Below, piece after piece: positions 1 to 11,695 of a stretch of 64,000 nt of DNA; position 1 is the stretch's first letter; each line of letters opens with the position of its first letter. A program made the position numbers and the translations under genes. This DNA comes from Diacronema lutheri (Eukaryota; Haptophyta; Pavlovophyceae; Pavlovales; Pavlovaceae), in the NCBI GenBank assembly GCA_019448385.1, contig JAGTXO010000002.1, forward strand, positions 1,550,001 to 1,614,000. The letters run 5' to 3'. The notes under the pieces are model-generated. The model was not told where the DNA came from. It saw only the letters and a program-made list of their open reading frames with translations, and made no database searches.

Positions 1-196
1 CGCCGTCCGCCACCGCAGCGTTCACGACGGCTACGACGCCGAGCGCAGCGAGCAGCGTCGCGTTCGACGCGGGAAGCGCCGAAGAGATGAGCAAGCCGGG
101 CACGACTTCAACCGGCACGTCAAGCGGGGCGGGCGACGCGCGACCGAGAGCCGCGCAGGCGTAGAGGGCCGCCGCCGCCCGTGCGCGAACATGCAT
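1..196 (-). CDS. 5' part of a hypothetical gene running off the left edge
   Basis: A minus-strand ATG at 194-196 opens 65 codons with no stop before the window edge. The translation begins MHVRARAAAALYACAALGRA and later contains the hydrophobic run LLAALGVVAVVNAAVAD, which could be a membrane helix or part of a helical repeat. I recognise no family. The AT-rich stretch just upstream (about 241-318) would suit a promoter for this gene. It could equally be a chance open frame in GC-rich DNA, because only the N-terminus is visible. Confidence 0.35.
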   Translation of the reverse strand, partial: MHVRARAAAALYACAALGRASPAPLDVPVEVVPGLLISSALPASNATLLAALGVVAVVNAAVADG

Positions 197-618
197 CAAC
201 GCCTCGCCGGGGGTGCGGATGCGCGCATCGCATTCAACCCGTTGGGAAGATATTTTGGAAAAATTTACCCTCATACTGAAGAAAAAAATAATATTCATAG
301 TCAAAGGAAAAAGTAAAAACCGCGCGGTCGGCGCTCCGGCCATCCGCCCACGTTCGCTTGAGCCCGATCGCACAGGGCGTTGACTGCGTCCATCAGCTGA
401 ATGTGCCGGATGGACCGAGGCTGGCGCGGACGCGCGCAGCGCCGGCGCAGCGGCGGTCGTATGGGACGCGCGCGACGCCGGCGCGGCGGCCGTGTGGAAC
501 GCTGCTCGCAACGGGGCAGGAGCGCTGGGAAACGCGCAGCCGAGCCCCGCGCAACATGTCGCGCATGGGTGTTGCGCGCTGTTGACGCAACCGCTTGTCC
601 ACGGCCCGGTCAAAAACT
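197..618. other. Intergenic, AT-rich patch
   Basis: No supportable gene. Positions about 241-318 are strikingly AT-rich compared with the GC-rich surroundings and may hold the promoter of the leftward partial gene. The rest is GC-rich sequence with short open frames on both strands that look like shadows. Confidence 0.5.
612..616 (-). terminator. RNA polymerase III terminator of the tRNA
   Basis: Five consecutive T on the minus strand, 2 nt after the tRNA discriminator base, in the position and form of a standard Pol III terminator. Confidence 0.75.
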
Positions 619-692
619 TGCTCGACCGCGGGCTCGAACCGCGAACCTTTGACTCATAAGATCAACGCAATGACCTATTTTGCTAGTCGAGC
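619..692 (-). tRNA. tRNA-Ile (anticodon UAU), no intron
   Basis: On the minus strand a complete 74-nt cloverleaf can be folded. The 7-bp acceptor stem is GCTCGAC/GTCGAGC. The D arm is GCAA/TTGC with a GG-containing loop. The anticodon stem TTGAT/GTCAA closes the loop CTTATGA. The variable loop is 5 nt. The T arm is CGCGG-TTCGAGC-CCGCG and the discriminator is A. U33 is followed by TAT, giving anticodon UAU, which reads AUA isoleucine codons. CCA is not encoded, as expected for a eukaryotic nuclear tRNA. Position 37 is G where A is usual for tRNA-Ile, so the exact identity is slightly uncertain. A T5 run lies 2 nt downstream. Confidence 0.82.
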
Positions 693-1042
693 ACCCATCA
701 AAAACATTGGGCGAAACAAAAACGTACTAAATTTAGCTTACATAAACATGTATCTCGATAGGCGCCGCAGACGCGCGCTGCGGTTCGCCTTTAGTTGCCA
801 CCAGTCCTCGACTCGTGCGATGCGCACGCGGTCGGCGCGCGGATGGCGGCGACGCCGACGGGCGCGCGCTCGCGCTGTTGCGTCTGCCTCTCAACAAGCC
901 CTGCTTTGTCATTGTCCGACCGGTGGAGAAGGCGCCTCGATCAGAAGATACACGGGCGCACTTCACGCCTCTCCGCGCCACTCACCTTGCTGCGCTCTCG
1001 CACCCGCAGTCTGCGCAACGCGCACCGCTCTCGTCCGCTCCC
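693..1042. other. Intergenic between tRNA and small membrane protein gene
   Basis: It holds the upstream side of the tRNA and the 3' flank of the leftward gene ending at 1043. I see no further gene; the open frames here are GC-rich shadows. Confidence 0.5.
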
Positions 1043-1627
1043 TCACAGCATCGGCGTGTTGTCCACCTTCCATTTCACAATCGGCCGGAGCATCTCGAGG
1101 ACGGCGCCGTCGATTGTCTTTGTAAGAAAGAGCGTGAACGCAAAGCCGAAGACGGCGAGGCCGATCTTGATGGCGAGCGTCTTCGGTTCGGGCACCTCGT
1201 ACTCCGGGATCGACATGAACGAGCCGATCACAAACTGCGGCAAGCTCTCGCCGAGGAAGCCGAGCTCGCGCTCGAGCTCCTCCTCTGACGACTCGGTGAG
1301 CACGCGCTGCACGTCGAGCTCCTGCTGGATGAGTGCCACCTTGGCGCGCATCAGCTCGAGCTCCTCGGCGCTCCCCGCCGGCACGCCGAACCGATCGTCT
1401 TGCCGCAGATCGAGCTCGAGAGGCGCGCCGAGCCGCTCGCGGTCGCGCTCGCGCTCGCGCCCGCGCTTGGCCTCGTCTGTGGGCTCCTCCTGCGGCGCGG
1501 CGCGCACGCGCGCGCGCGATCCCCTCCGCGAGGCGCCAACGAGCGCGACGCGCGGCCCGCCGCGCGGCGCGAGCCGCGCGCCCCCGGCGGCGGACGCCGC
1601 GAGCAGCGCGAGGCCGAGCAGCCTCAT
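1043..1627 (-). CDS. Hypothetical single-pass membrane protein with N-terminal targeting leader
   Basis: 194 residues. The start MRLLGLALLAASAAGGARLA looks like a signal sequence followed by an Arg/Ala/Ser-rich stretch with almost no acidic residues (about 21-45), as in bipartite plastid leaders. The middle (about 50-125) is highly charged and helical (ELELMRAKVALIQQELDVQR), probably a coiled coil. One membrane segment lies near residues 150-170 (KIGLAVFGFAFTLFLTKT), leaving a short C-terminal tail. I chose the ATG at 1625-1627 because a longer open frame upstream would run over the start of the divergent CDC73 gene, 87 bp away, and because this start gives a clean hydrophobic leader. The family is not recognised; an organellar membrane role is inference. 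Confidence 0.7.
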   Translation of the reverse strand: MRLLGLALLAASAAGGARLAPRGGPRVALVGASRRGSRARVRAAPQEEPTDEAKRGRERERDRERLGAPLELDLRQDDRFGVPAGSAEELELMRAKVALIQQELDVQRVLTESSEEELERELGFLGESLPQFVIGSFMSIPEYEVPEPKTLAIKIGLAVFGFAFTLFLTKTIDGAVLEMLRPIVKWKVDNTPML

Positions 1628-1714
1628 GGCAAATATTGAGGGCAAATGAGATGGCACGCGGGGCCGCCACAAACAAAACTCAAAAAGGGCCCAAAAGGCA
1701 AAAAGCCTGGCACG

Positions 1715-3405
1715 ATGGACCCGCTCTCGCTGCTGCGTGAACACCACACGGCCAACAAGCCCGTGATGCTGCAGGGCGAGCATCTCGTGTTCGGCGCGCT
1801 GCGCATCCCGCGCGACACGCCGACGGCGTATCGCTCGCAGCAGGGCGCCTTCTACGCCATCGATCAGCTCTGGTTCTACCTGCAGAACGCCAAGATGTCG
1901 CACGCGCAGTACCTCGTCGCGTGCAACAAGAACAAGATCCGGGGCGTCTCGCTGCCGGACAAGCGCGATCTGCTCGCCTATCTGTCGGGGCAGACGGACA
2001 GCTCTGCAGCCGTTGACTTTGCCAACGCGCCGCTCATCGGCGACGTCGTCGCCTCGGCGGCGGCCGAGCAGCCGGCGCACAAGCGGCAGCGCGGCGCCGA
2101 CGCGCCGCGCGACGAGCTGGGTGACGCGCGCGCGCGCGAGCTCGCGGCGGAGGCGCGCGCCCTGGTGGCGGCGGCTCTCGACAGTCCCGCCCTCCTCCCC
2201 GCGCCGCCGCCAACGCCGCTCGGCGGCGGCGTTGGCGGCGAGACCGGCGTGCCCGCAGCGGCCGGCGCGCCGGCGGCCGCGCCTGCCGCCGACGACGAGC
2301 CCGGCGCGATTCGCGGCGGCGCGCGGGCGGGCAGGCGACCGGCGCCGATGCCTTCGGGCGAGGCGCTCGACGCGCTCATCAGAACCGACCTCGCCGACGT
2401 CGAGCTCGTCCTCGAGCGCGAGTTGCGGGCGGCGAGCCGATCATCGCAGCTCATCGCGCCGTCGCGCAAGGCATTCGCGCCGCGCGTCGAGCAGATCCTC
2501 GCCACGCTGCGCGAGCAGGCGGCGCGAGCGACGGCGGCGCGCGCGCCGCCGCCGCCGCCGCTTGCCGCCGCCGCCGCCGCCGGACTCCGGCCCGCATCCA
2601 ACGGCGCCGCCCGCCGGCCGGGCAAGCCGGGCGCGCCGCCGCCGGCCGGCGCGGCGCGCGCGTCGGCGGCGCCGCCGCAGCCGCCGCCGCTCATCATCGT
2701 CGTGCCCGCGCAGGCGAGCTGCACAATTAACATGTGGAACGCCGCAGACTTCATCGTGCGCGGCACGTACGCGCGGCGGGCGCGCGCCGCGCGGGCGCGC
2801 CCAGCCGCGCCGCCTGGCGCGGGGCATGGCCGACGAGCGTGCGCCGCCCGCCTGCCCGCCCTGCCGCCCCTCTTCCCGCCCTGCGCGCCGCAGCTTCGTA
2901 CCGACGAGCGACAAGCGGAAAAACCCAGCCAACAAGAAGGACGCGCATGTGAGGCACACGCACAAGCTGTCCACGGGTCTCAGCCTGCGCTTCGAGGTCG
3001 GGCGCGCGCCGGGCGCGTCGCGCGCCGCGCGGCGAGGCGGCGTGGCGCGGCGTTGGACTCACGCGGCGGCGGCGCGCCGCGCCACACCCGCAGATCATCG
3101 ACAACGTGGCGACGCTCGGCAAGGCGGACTGGGAGCGCGTCGTCGCCGTGTTCGTGCAAGGCACCAGCTGGGAGTTCAAGTCGTGGCCGTTCAAGGACAC
3201 CGTCGCGACGTTTGCGAACGTGCGCGGATTCTACGTGCGCTTCACCGACCAGGTGCCGCCGCCGTCGATCCTCGCGTCGGACGTCAAGACGCTCATCCTC
3301 TCGCAGGACAAGCGGTACATGGACTCGACGGTCGCAAAGGATTTTTGGCACGCACTCGAGAAGTTCCTCCTCTGCCAGAAGCGCGCGCTGCTCGGCCTGC
3401 AGTGA
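1715..3405 (+). CDS. CDC73: CDC73 / parafibromin, Paf1 complex subunit (3 exons)
   Basis: Nuclear RNA polymerase II elongation factor subunit (Paf1 complex). Exon 1 is 1715-2766, exon 2 is 2894-2996 and exon 3 is 3094-3405, giving 488 residues. Both introns (2767-2893 and 2997-3093) are GT-AG and splicing restores one frame. The N-terminus MDPLSLLREHHTANKPVML and the DKRDLLAYLSG segment match the CDC73 N-terminal domain. A low-complexity Ala/Pro/Arg middle follows. The C-terminal Ras-like domain starts at PLIIVVPAQASCTINMWNA, continues with FVPTSDKRKNPANK in exon 2, and in exon 3 has the hallmark DWERVVAVFVQG and FKSWPFKD. The ATG at 1715 was chosen over an in-frame one at 1646 by family alignment. 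The gene ends 6 bp from the convergent kinase gene and starts 87 bp from its divergent neighbour. Confidence 0.92.
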
Positions 3406-3411
3406 CATTGA

Positions 3412-5305
3412 TCAGAAAAGGGGAAAAAACCATATGTTTCTTATCGCGGCGACCACGGCCTCGAGCGCGCCTGCGCTGGCAGCCAGCTCGCAGCTCGCAC
3501 CGTCTTCAATCGCTCGACGGGACACCGCCACAATGGCAGCGGCCACCTCCTCGGCCCGCTGCGCCATCGCCGCGACCCAATCCTCGCCGCCGGCCCCAGC
3601 GCCGTCCACCGGCGCGGCGCCCGCGCGCACGGCCGCAACGAGCTGCGGCCACGACATCGCTTTGAGCTCGTCGGCGGTGGGCGGCGGCGGCCGCTGCGCG
3701 ACGGGCGGCGGTGCGTCGCGCACGGCCTGCACGTAGGGCGGCGGCGCGTCACGCGGCGGCGGCGGCGGCTGCTGCGCGCGCGCGACCTCTGCACCACCGC
3801 CGCCGCCACCGCCCGCCGCCACCACCGCTGCCGCCGCCGCGTCCGCGGCCTCCGCCGCCTCGACGACGCACTGGACGGGCGCGACGAGGGCCAGGTCGAC
3901 CGGCGGCCGGTCCAACGGCTCGTGCGCCCACAGCTGCGCCATCGCGCCGACGAGCGGGCGCAGCGCCGCCGCCGGCCGCCGGTCGACGGGCAGCCGAGGC
4001 CGCTCGCCCGCGCGCACCGCGTCGAACACGATCGCGTCAGACTTGCCCTCCCACGGCGTGCGCCACGCGAGGAGCTCGTAAAACACGCAGCCGAGCGCGT
4101 AGCAGTCCACCTTGTCGCGCATTGCCATACGGTCGCGCGCGCGGTCGAGCAGCTCGGGCGCCATCCACGGCAGCGTGCCGGCCGCGCCGCCGCCCGTCGA
4201 GCGCGTCGCGCGCGTCGTGCACCGCGCGCGCGCGAGGCCAAAGTCGCAGAGCTTCCACACGCCGCCCGTGCAGCGGAGCACGTCGGCCGACTTGAGGTCG
4301 CCGTGGTGCACCTGCCGCGCGTGCAGGTGATTGACGCCCGCCACGACGTCGCGCGCGCAGCGCGCGAGCTCGGCGGCGGGCAGTGGGTCGTGCGAGCGCG
4401 CGCGCATCGCGTCGAGCAGGCTGCCGTCGGGCGCGAGCTCGAGGACGAGGCAGAGGCGCGAAGGATCGAGCGTCATCGCGCCGAAGACCTGCAGCACGTT
4501 TGGCCCGCTCACCGCCCTCTTGACGTCGCCGCCTCCGAGCCGCCGTAAAAGTACTTGAGCGCCACGCGCGTCACGCCCTGGTACGTGCCCGCGTACAGCT
4601 CGCCGGCAACGCCCGCGCGGTAGAGCGGCTCGGCGCGCGCGACGTGCGAAGGGGTGATCTCCTGCGCGAACACCTTCTTGCGCGCGGACGTCGCTCGCGT
4701 TTCGTCGACTTCGCGGCGCGCAGCGCGTCGACCATCTCGTCGAGCAGCGTGTCGAGCGCGGCCGCGTCGATCTGATCGTCCACTCGCGCAACGCCAGCCG
4801 ACGCGGTGGCGCTGCCGCGCGCGCCCGACGCGCCCGCGTGCAGCTCATTGACGAGCTCTTGCGCCGCCTCCGCCTCCGCCTCGAGGTCGGCCACGTCGTC
4901 CTCGGCGAGCCGCTCGCGCAGCCGCAGAGCGCGCGTTGCGTCGATCTGCGGGCTGAGCTGCAGCCGCTGCTGGAGCACGGCGAGGCGCTCGGCAAGGTCG
5001 CGCATGCGCGCGCGGTCGCGCAGCGCGTACTGCATGCGCTGCACGCGCGAGCGCGACGAGTACTCGGTGACGAAGCCGGCCGTCTCGCGCGCGAGCTTGG
5101 TGAGCTCGCCGAGCGGCTGCGCGTGCGTGGCGGCGTCGATGTCGTCGCTGGCGAGCTGCTTGAGCCGGCTCTCGAGCCAGCGCCACTCGTCGCGAAGCGT
5201 CGCGACCATCTTGTGGTTCCTCGTCCCCGCACTGTACGCCTGCCACGCCGCGCGGCAGGCCTGGATCGCGCTGGTGAGCACAAGCGACACGGCTACCTCG
5301 GCCAT
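3412..5305 (-). CDS. TKL-type protein kinase with MLKL-like N-terminal helical domain, ARM region truncated; frame broken
   Basis: From ATG 5305 (MAEVAVSLVLTSAIQACRAA) about 190 residues form an alpha-helical domain resembling the MLKL/plant HeLo-like four-helix bundle (LARETAGFVTEYSSRSR). A kinase domain follows: glycine-loop region ELYAGTYQGVTRVALKYF with the beta-3 Lys, then LCLVLELAPDGSL, HGDLKSADVL, CDFGLA and WMAPELL. HRD is HGD and the usual catalytic-loop Asn is Asp (KSAD). A Pro-rich linker (YVQAVRDAPPPVAQRPPPP) leads to the first ARM residues, where the protein stops (IRNIWFFPLF). The N-lobe lies in different frames from both the helical domain and the C-lobe, with single-base shifts near 4715 and near 4540; no plausible intron covers them. 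So this is a frameshifted gene, a young pseudogene, or assembly error. It is related to the ARM gene at 11696-19378. Confidence 0.72.
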
Positions 5306-5851
5306 CAGGCCAGCGGGGATGAGTTTGACGCCTTGAGAGGACGGTCGGGCGGCTAAACCCTAGCCCAGCCGGCGATGATATTAACGATCGAGATATACAA
5401 ATGGTAAATCTATATACTAACGACGCTTTCCGAACTCACGGCGCTTACGTCAGGACAGCGGGGTCAGCACCAGCTGCGGGGGGATCGAGTAGCCACCAAA
5501 TAAATTTTACCCCCTTGCCGGAAGAGGGACAGTTAACGGGCGTCATGCGGGGGCATGGCGCGGGAATGCAGGCCGACGGGTACGACGCGGCGACAGCAGG
5601 CCGTGCGGGCGGCGCGTGCTCTCGAGGTTGAACTGCACGTACACCTGCGCGCCAGTGGTGGGCCAACTGGACGGTCGCGGCCAACGCGTGTTTCCCGCGG
5701 GCGTGCGAGCTGCGGCTGTGCCCGTGGACATGAGCCCGCGTGACATCGCGCCAGAGGCCCAGAGGTGATTTTCTGCGAAGGGCCAACGGGAGAAACCGTC
5801 ACTTTGTGCTCAAGCGCGGCCAGCGCGAGGCGCACTTGCGGCCGTGCCCCT
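5306..5851. other. Intergenic between kinase start and ARM array end
   Basis: Positions 5306-5345 form the kinase leader and are near-identical to 19379-19425 upstream of the ARM gene, so the two genes share a duplicated promoter-proximal segment. An AT-rich patch lies at about 5370-5430. I see no gene; the short open frames have no family features. Confidence 0.6.
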
Positions 5852-8800
5852 TCAAACCGGCTGCACAGGAAATGCAGCCATGGCGGCGGCAATGGCCTCT
5901 CGAGCGCCCGCCTTGGCCGCCCTCTGCGCGCGCGCGCGCCCGGCCGCATCGGTGCCGGCGCAGACGTTGTCCAGCGCGAGACACGCCGACACCTGCACGC
6001 CTGAGTGCACGGCGTGCGCGCGCATCGCGGCGACCACGGCCTCGAGCGCGCCCGCCTCCGCCGCCCGCTGCGCCCACGCGATCCCGGCCGCATCGGTGCC
6101 GGCGCAGACGTTTATCAGCGCGCGGCACGCCAGCTCCTGCACGCCCGAGTGCGCGGCGTGCGCGCGCATCGCGGCGACCACGGCCTCGAGCGCGCGCGCC
6201 TCCGCCGCCCGCTGCGCGCGCGCAAGCCCGGCCGCATCGGTGCCATAGCAGACGTTTATCAGCGCGCGGCATGCCTGCTCCTGCACGCCCGAGTGCACGG
6301 CGTGCGCGCGCATCGCGGCGACCACGGCCTCGAGCGCGCCCGCCTCCGCCGCCCTCTGCTTGCGCGCGAGCCCGGCCGCATCGGTGCCGGCGCAGACGTT
6401 TCTCAGCGCGTGGCACGCCTGCTCCTGCACGCGCGAGTGCGCGTCGTGCGCGCGCATCGCGGCGACCATGGCATCGAGCGCGCCCGCCTCCGCCGCCCGC
6501 TGCTTGCGCGCGAGCCCGGCCGCATCGGTGCCGGCGCAGACGTTTCTCAGCGCGCGGCACGCCTGCTCCTGCACGCGCGAGTGCGCGGCGTGCGCGCGCA
6601 TCGCGGCGACCATGGCATCGAGCGCGCCCGCCTCCGCCGCCCGCTGCTTGCGCGCGAGCCCGGCCGCATCGGTGCCGGCGCAGACGTTTCTCAGCGCGCG
6701 GCACGCCTGCTCCTGCACGCCCGAGTGCGCGGCGTGCGCGCGCATCGCGGCGACCACGGCCTCGAGCGCGCCCGCCTCCGCCGCCAGCTGCTTGCGCGCG
6801 AGCCCGGCCGCATCGGTGCCATAGCAGACGTTTCTCAGCGCGTGGCACGCCTGCTCCTGCACGCCCGAGTGCGCGGCGTGCGCGCGCATCGCGGCGACCA
6901 CGGCCTCGAGCGCGCCCGCCTCCGCCGCCCGCTGCTTGCGCGCGAGCCCGGCCGCATTGGTGCCGGCGCAGACGTTTATCAGCGCGAGGCACGCCTGCTC
7001 CTGCACGCCCGAGTGCACGGCGTGCGCGCGCATCGCGGCGACCACGGCCTCGAGCGCGCCCGCCTCCGCCGCGCGCGCGAGCCCGGCCGCATCGGTGCCG
7101 GCGCAGACGTTTATCAGCGCGCGGCACGCCTGCATCTACACGCCCGAATGCGCGGCGTGCGCGCGCATCGCGGCGACGACGGCCTCGAGCGCGCCCGCCT
7201 CCGCCGCCCGCTTCTTGCGCGCAAGCCCGGCCGCATCGGTGCCATAGCAGACGTTGACCAGCGCCCAGCACGCCTGCATCTGCACACCCGAGTGCGCGGC
7301 GTGCGCGCGCATCGCGGCGACCACCGCCTCGAGCGCGCCCGCCTCCGCCGCCCGCTGCGTCCACGCGATCCCGGCCGCATCGGTGCCGGCGCAGATGTGT
7401 GTCAGCGCGCGGCACGCCGACACCTGCACGCCTGAGTGCACGGCGTGCGCGCGCATCGCGGCGACCACGGCCTCGAGCGCGCCCGCCTCCGCCGCCCGCT
7501 GCGCCCACGCGATCCCGGCCGCATCGGTGCCGGCGCAGACGTTTATCAGCGCGCGGCACGCCAGCTCCTGCACGCCCGAGTGCGCGGCGTGCGCGCGCAT
7601 CGCGGCGACCATGGCATCGAGCGCGCCCGCCTCCGCCGCCCGCTGCTTGCGCGCGAGCCCGGCCGCATCGGTGCCGGCGCAGACGTTTCTCAGCGCGTGG
7701 CACGCCTGCTCCTGCACGCCCGAGTGCGCGGCGTGCGCGCGCATCGCGGCGACCACGGCCTCGAGCGCGCCCGCCTCCGCCGCCAGCTGCTTGCGCGCGA
7801 GCCCGGCCGCATCGGTGCCATAGCAGACGTTTCTCAGCGCGTGGCACGCCTGCTCCTGCACGCCCGAGTGCGCGGCGTGCGCGCGCATCGCGGCGACCAC
7901 GGCCTCGAGCGCGCCCGCCTCCGCCGCCCGCTGCTTGCGCGCGAGCCCGGCCGCATTGGTGCCGGCGCAGACGTTTATCAGCGCGAGGCACGCCTGCTCC
8001 TGCACGCCCGAGTGCGCGGCGTGCGCGCGCATCGCGGCGACCACGGCCTCGAGCGCGCCCGCCTCCGCCGCCCGCTGCGCCCACGCGATCCCGGCCGCAT
8101 CGGCGCCGGCGCAGATGTCTGTCAGCGTGCAACACGCCTGCTCCTGCACGCCCGAGTGCGCGGCGTGCGCGCGCATCGCGGCGACCACGGCCTCGAGCGC
8201 GCCCGCCTCCGCCGCGCGCGCGAGCCCGGCCGCATCGGTGCCGGCGCAGACGTTTATCAGCGCGCGGCACGCCTGCATCTGCACGCCCGAATGCGCGGCG
8301 TGCGCGCGCATCGCGGCGACCACGGCATCGAGCGCGCCCGCCTCCGCCGCCTGCTTCTTGCGCGCAAGCCCGGCCGCATCGGTGCCATAGCAGACGTTGA
8401 CCAGCGCCCATCACGCCTGCATCTGCACACCCGAGTGCGCGGCGTGCGCGCGCATCGCGGCGACCACCGCCTCGAGCGCGCCCGCCTCCGCCGCCCGCTG
8501 CGTCCACGCGATCCCGGCCGCATCGGTGCCATAGCAGACGTTTCTCAGCGCGTGGCACGCCTGCTCCTGCACGCCCGAGTGCGCGGCGTGCGCGCGCATC
8601 GCGGCGACCACGGCCTCGAGCGCGCCCGCCTCCGCCGCCCGCTGCTTGCGCGCGAGCCCGGCCGCATTGGTGCCGGCGCAGACGTTTATCAGCGCGAGGC
8701 ACGCCTGCTCCTGCACGCCCGAGTGCACGGCGTGCGCGCGCATCGCGGCGACCACGGCCTCGAGCGCGCCCGCCTCCGCCGCCCGCTGCGCCCACGCGAT

Positions 8801-11695
8801 CCCGGCCGCATCGGCGCCGGCGCAGATGTCTGTCAGCGTGCAACACGCCTGCTCCTGCACGCCCGAGTGCGCGGCGTGCGCGCGCATCGCGGCGACCACG
8901 GCCTCGAGCGCGCCCGCCTCCGCCGCGCGCGCGAGCCCGGCCGCATCGGTGCCGGCGCAGACGTTTATCAGCGCGTGGCAAGCCTGCATCTGCACGCCCG
9001 AGTGCGCGGCGTGCGCGCGCATCGCGGCGACCACGGCCTCGAGCGCGCCCGCCTCCGCCGCCCGCTGCGCCCACGCGATCCCGGCCGCATCGGTGCCGGC
9101 GCAGACGTTTGTCAGCGCGCAACACGCCCACTCCTGCACGCCCGAGTGCGCGGCGTGCGCGCGCATCGCGGCGACCACGGCCTCGAGCGCGCCCGCCTCC
9201 GCCGCCCGCTGCTTGCGCGCGAGCCCGGCCGCATCGGTGCCGGCGCAGACGTTTGTCAGCGCGCGGCACGCCTGCTCCTGCACGCGCGAGTGCGCGGCGT
9301 GCGCGCGCATCGCGGCGACGACGGCCTCGAGCGCGCCCGCCTCCGCCGCCCGCTGCTTGCGCGCGAGCCCGGCCGCATCGGTGCTGGCGCAGACGTTTGT
9401 CAGCGCGCGGCAAGCCTGCTCCTGCACGCCCGAGTGCGCGGCGTGCGCGCGCATCGCGGCGAACACGGCCTCGAGCGCGCCCGCCTCCGCCGCCCGCTGC
9501 TTGCGCGCGAGCCCGGACGCATCGGTGCCGGCGCAGACGTTTCTCAGCGCGTGGCACGCCTGCTCCTGCACGCGCGAGTGCGCGGCGTGCGCGCGCATCG
9601 CGGCGACCACGGCATCGAGCGCGCCCGCCTCCGCCGCCCGCTGCTTGCGCGCGAGCCCGGCCGCATCGGTGCCATAGCAGACGTTTATCAGCGCGCGGCA
9701 CGCCAGCTCCTGCACACCCGAGTGCGCGGCGTGCGCGCGCATCGCGGCGACGACGGTATCAAGCGCGCCCGCCTCCGCCGCCCGCTGCTTGCGCGCGAGC
9801 CCGGCCGCATCGGTGCCGGCGCAGACGTTTGTCAGCGCGCGGCAAGCCTGCTCCTGCACGCCCGAGTGCGCGGCGTGCGCGCGCATCGCGGCGAACACGG
9901 CCTCGAGCGCGCCCGCCTCCGCCGCCCGCTGCTTGCGCGCGAGCCCGGACGCATCGGTGCCGGCGCAGACGCTGGCCAGCGTGAGGCACGCCTCCTCCTG
10001 CACGCCCGAGTGCACGGCGTGCGCGCTCATCGCGGCGACCACGGCCGCGAGCGCGTACGCCTCCGCCGCCCGCTGCGCCCACGCGATCCCGGCCGCATCG
10101 GTGCCATAGCAGACGTTTATCAGCGCGCGGCACGCCTGCTTCTGCACGCCCGAGTGCGCGGCGTGCGCGCGCATCGCGGCGACCACGGCCTCGAGCGCGC
10201 CCGCCTCCGCCGCCCGCTGCTTGCGCGCGAGCCCGGCCGCATTGGTGCCGGCGCAGACGTTTATCAGCGCGAGGCACGCCTGCTCCTGCACGCCCGAGTG
10301 CACGGCGTGCGCGCGCATCGCGGCGACCACGGCCTCGAGCGCGCCCGCCTCCGCCGCGCGCGCGAGCCCGGCCGCATCGGTGCCGGCGCAGACGTTTATC
10401 AGCGCGCGGCACGCCTGCATCTACACGCCCGAATGCGCGGCGTGCGCGCGCATCGCGGCGACGACGGCCTCGAGCGCGCCCGCCTCCGCCGCCCGCTTCT
10501 TGCGCGCAAGCCCGGCCGCATCGGTGCCATAGCAGACGTTGACCAGCGCCCAGCACGCCTGCATCTGCACACCCGAGTGCGCGGCGTGCGCGCGCATCGC
10601 GGCGACCACCGCCTCGAGCGCGCCCGCCTCCGCCGCCCGCTGCGTCCACGCGATCCCGGCCGCATCGGTGCCGGCGCAGATGTGTGTCAGCGCGCGGCAC
10701 GCCGACACCTGCACGCCTGAGTGCACGGCGTGCGCGCGCATCGCGGCGACCACGGCCTCGAGCGCGCCCGCCTCCGCCGCCCGCTGCGCCCACGCGATCC
10801 CGGCCGCATCGGTGCCGGCGCAGACGTTTATCAGCGCGCGGCACGCCAGCTCCTGCACGCCCGAGTGCGCGGCGTGCGCGCGCATCGCGGCGACCATGGC
10901 ATCGAGCGCGCCCGCCTCCGCCGCCCGCTGCTTGCGCGCGAGCCCGGCCGCATCGGTGCCGGCGCAGACGTTTCTCAGCGCGTGGCACGCCTGCTCCTGC
11001 ACGCCCGAGTGCGCGGCGTGCGCGCGCATCGCGGCGACCACGGCCTCGAGCGCGCCCGCCTCCGCCGCCAGCTGCTTGCGCGCGAGCCCGGCCGCATCGG
11101 TGCCATAGCAGACGTTTCTCAGCGCGTGGCACGCCTGCTCCTGCACGCCCGAGTGCGCGGCGTGCGCGCGCATCGCGGCGACCACGGCCTCGAGCGCGCC
11201 CGCCTCCGCCGCCCGCTGCTTGCGCGCGAGCCCGGCCGCATTGGTGCCGGCGCAGACGTTTATCAGCGCGAGGCACGCCTGCTCCTGCACGCCCGAGTGC
11301 GCGGCGTGCGCGCGCATCGCGGCGACCACGGCCTCGAGCGCGCCCGCCTCCGCCGCCCGCTGCGCCCACGCGATCCCGGCCGCATCGGCGCCGGCGCAGA
11401 TGTCTGTCAGCGTGCAACACGCCTGCTCCTGCACGCCCGAGTGCGCGGCGTGCGCGCGCATCGCGGCGACCACGGCCTCGAGCGCGCCCGCCTCCGCCGC
11501 GCGCGCGAGCCCGGCCGCATCGGTGCCGGCGCAGACGTTTATCAGCGCGCGGCACGCCTGCATCTGCACGCCCGAATGCGCGGCGTGCGCGCGCATCGCG
11601 GCGACCACGGCATCGAGCGCGCCCGCCTCCGCCGCCTGCTTCTTGCGCGCAAGCCCGGCCGCATCGGTGCCATAGCAGACGTTGACCAGCGCCCA
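5852..11695 (-). pseudogene. Downstream part of the ARM-repeat array, same frame but behind stop codons
   Basis: About 40 further 48-residue armadillo-like repeats continue in exactly the same minus-strand frame as the gene at 11696-19378, but are separated from it by in-frame stops: TGA at 11696 and 8411, TAG at 10421 and 7136. The TGA replaces a conserved Cys codon and the TAG a conserved Gln codon of the repeat. The array ends with a degenerate half repeat and a natural-looking C-terminus (AAMAAFPVQPV, stop at 5852). The ancestral protein therefore probably ran to 5852 and this part is now untranslated or read only by readthrough or splicing. Positions of the two stop types are offset by 3285 bp because the segment is duplicated. 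Confidence 0.7.

Noticed and set aside
1628-2080. Upstream extension of the small membrane protein gene
   Set aside because: It would overlap CDC73 exon 1 on the opposite strand and lacks the signal-like start.
5799-9701. Other minus-strand frames of the array (Gly/Arg/Ala-rich, about 1000-1300 codons)
   Set aside because: They stay open only because the 144-bp unit lacks stops in those frames; no domain character.
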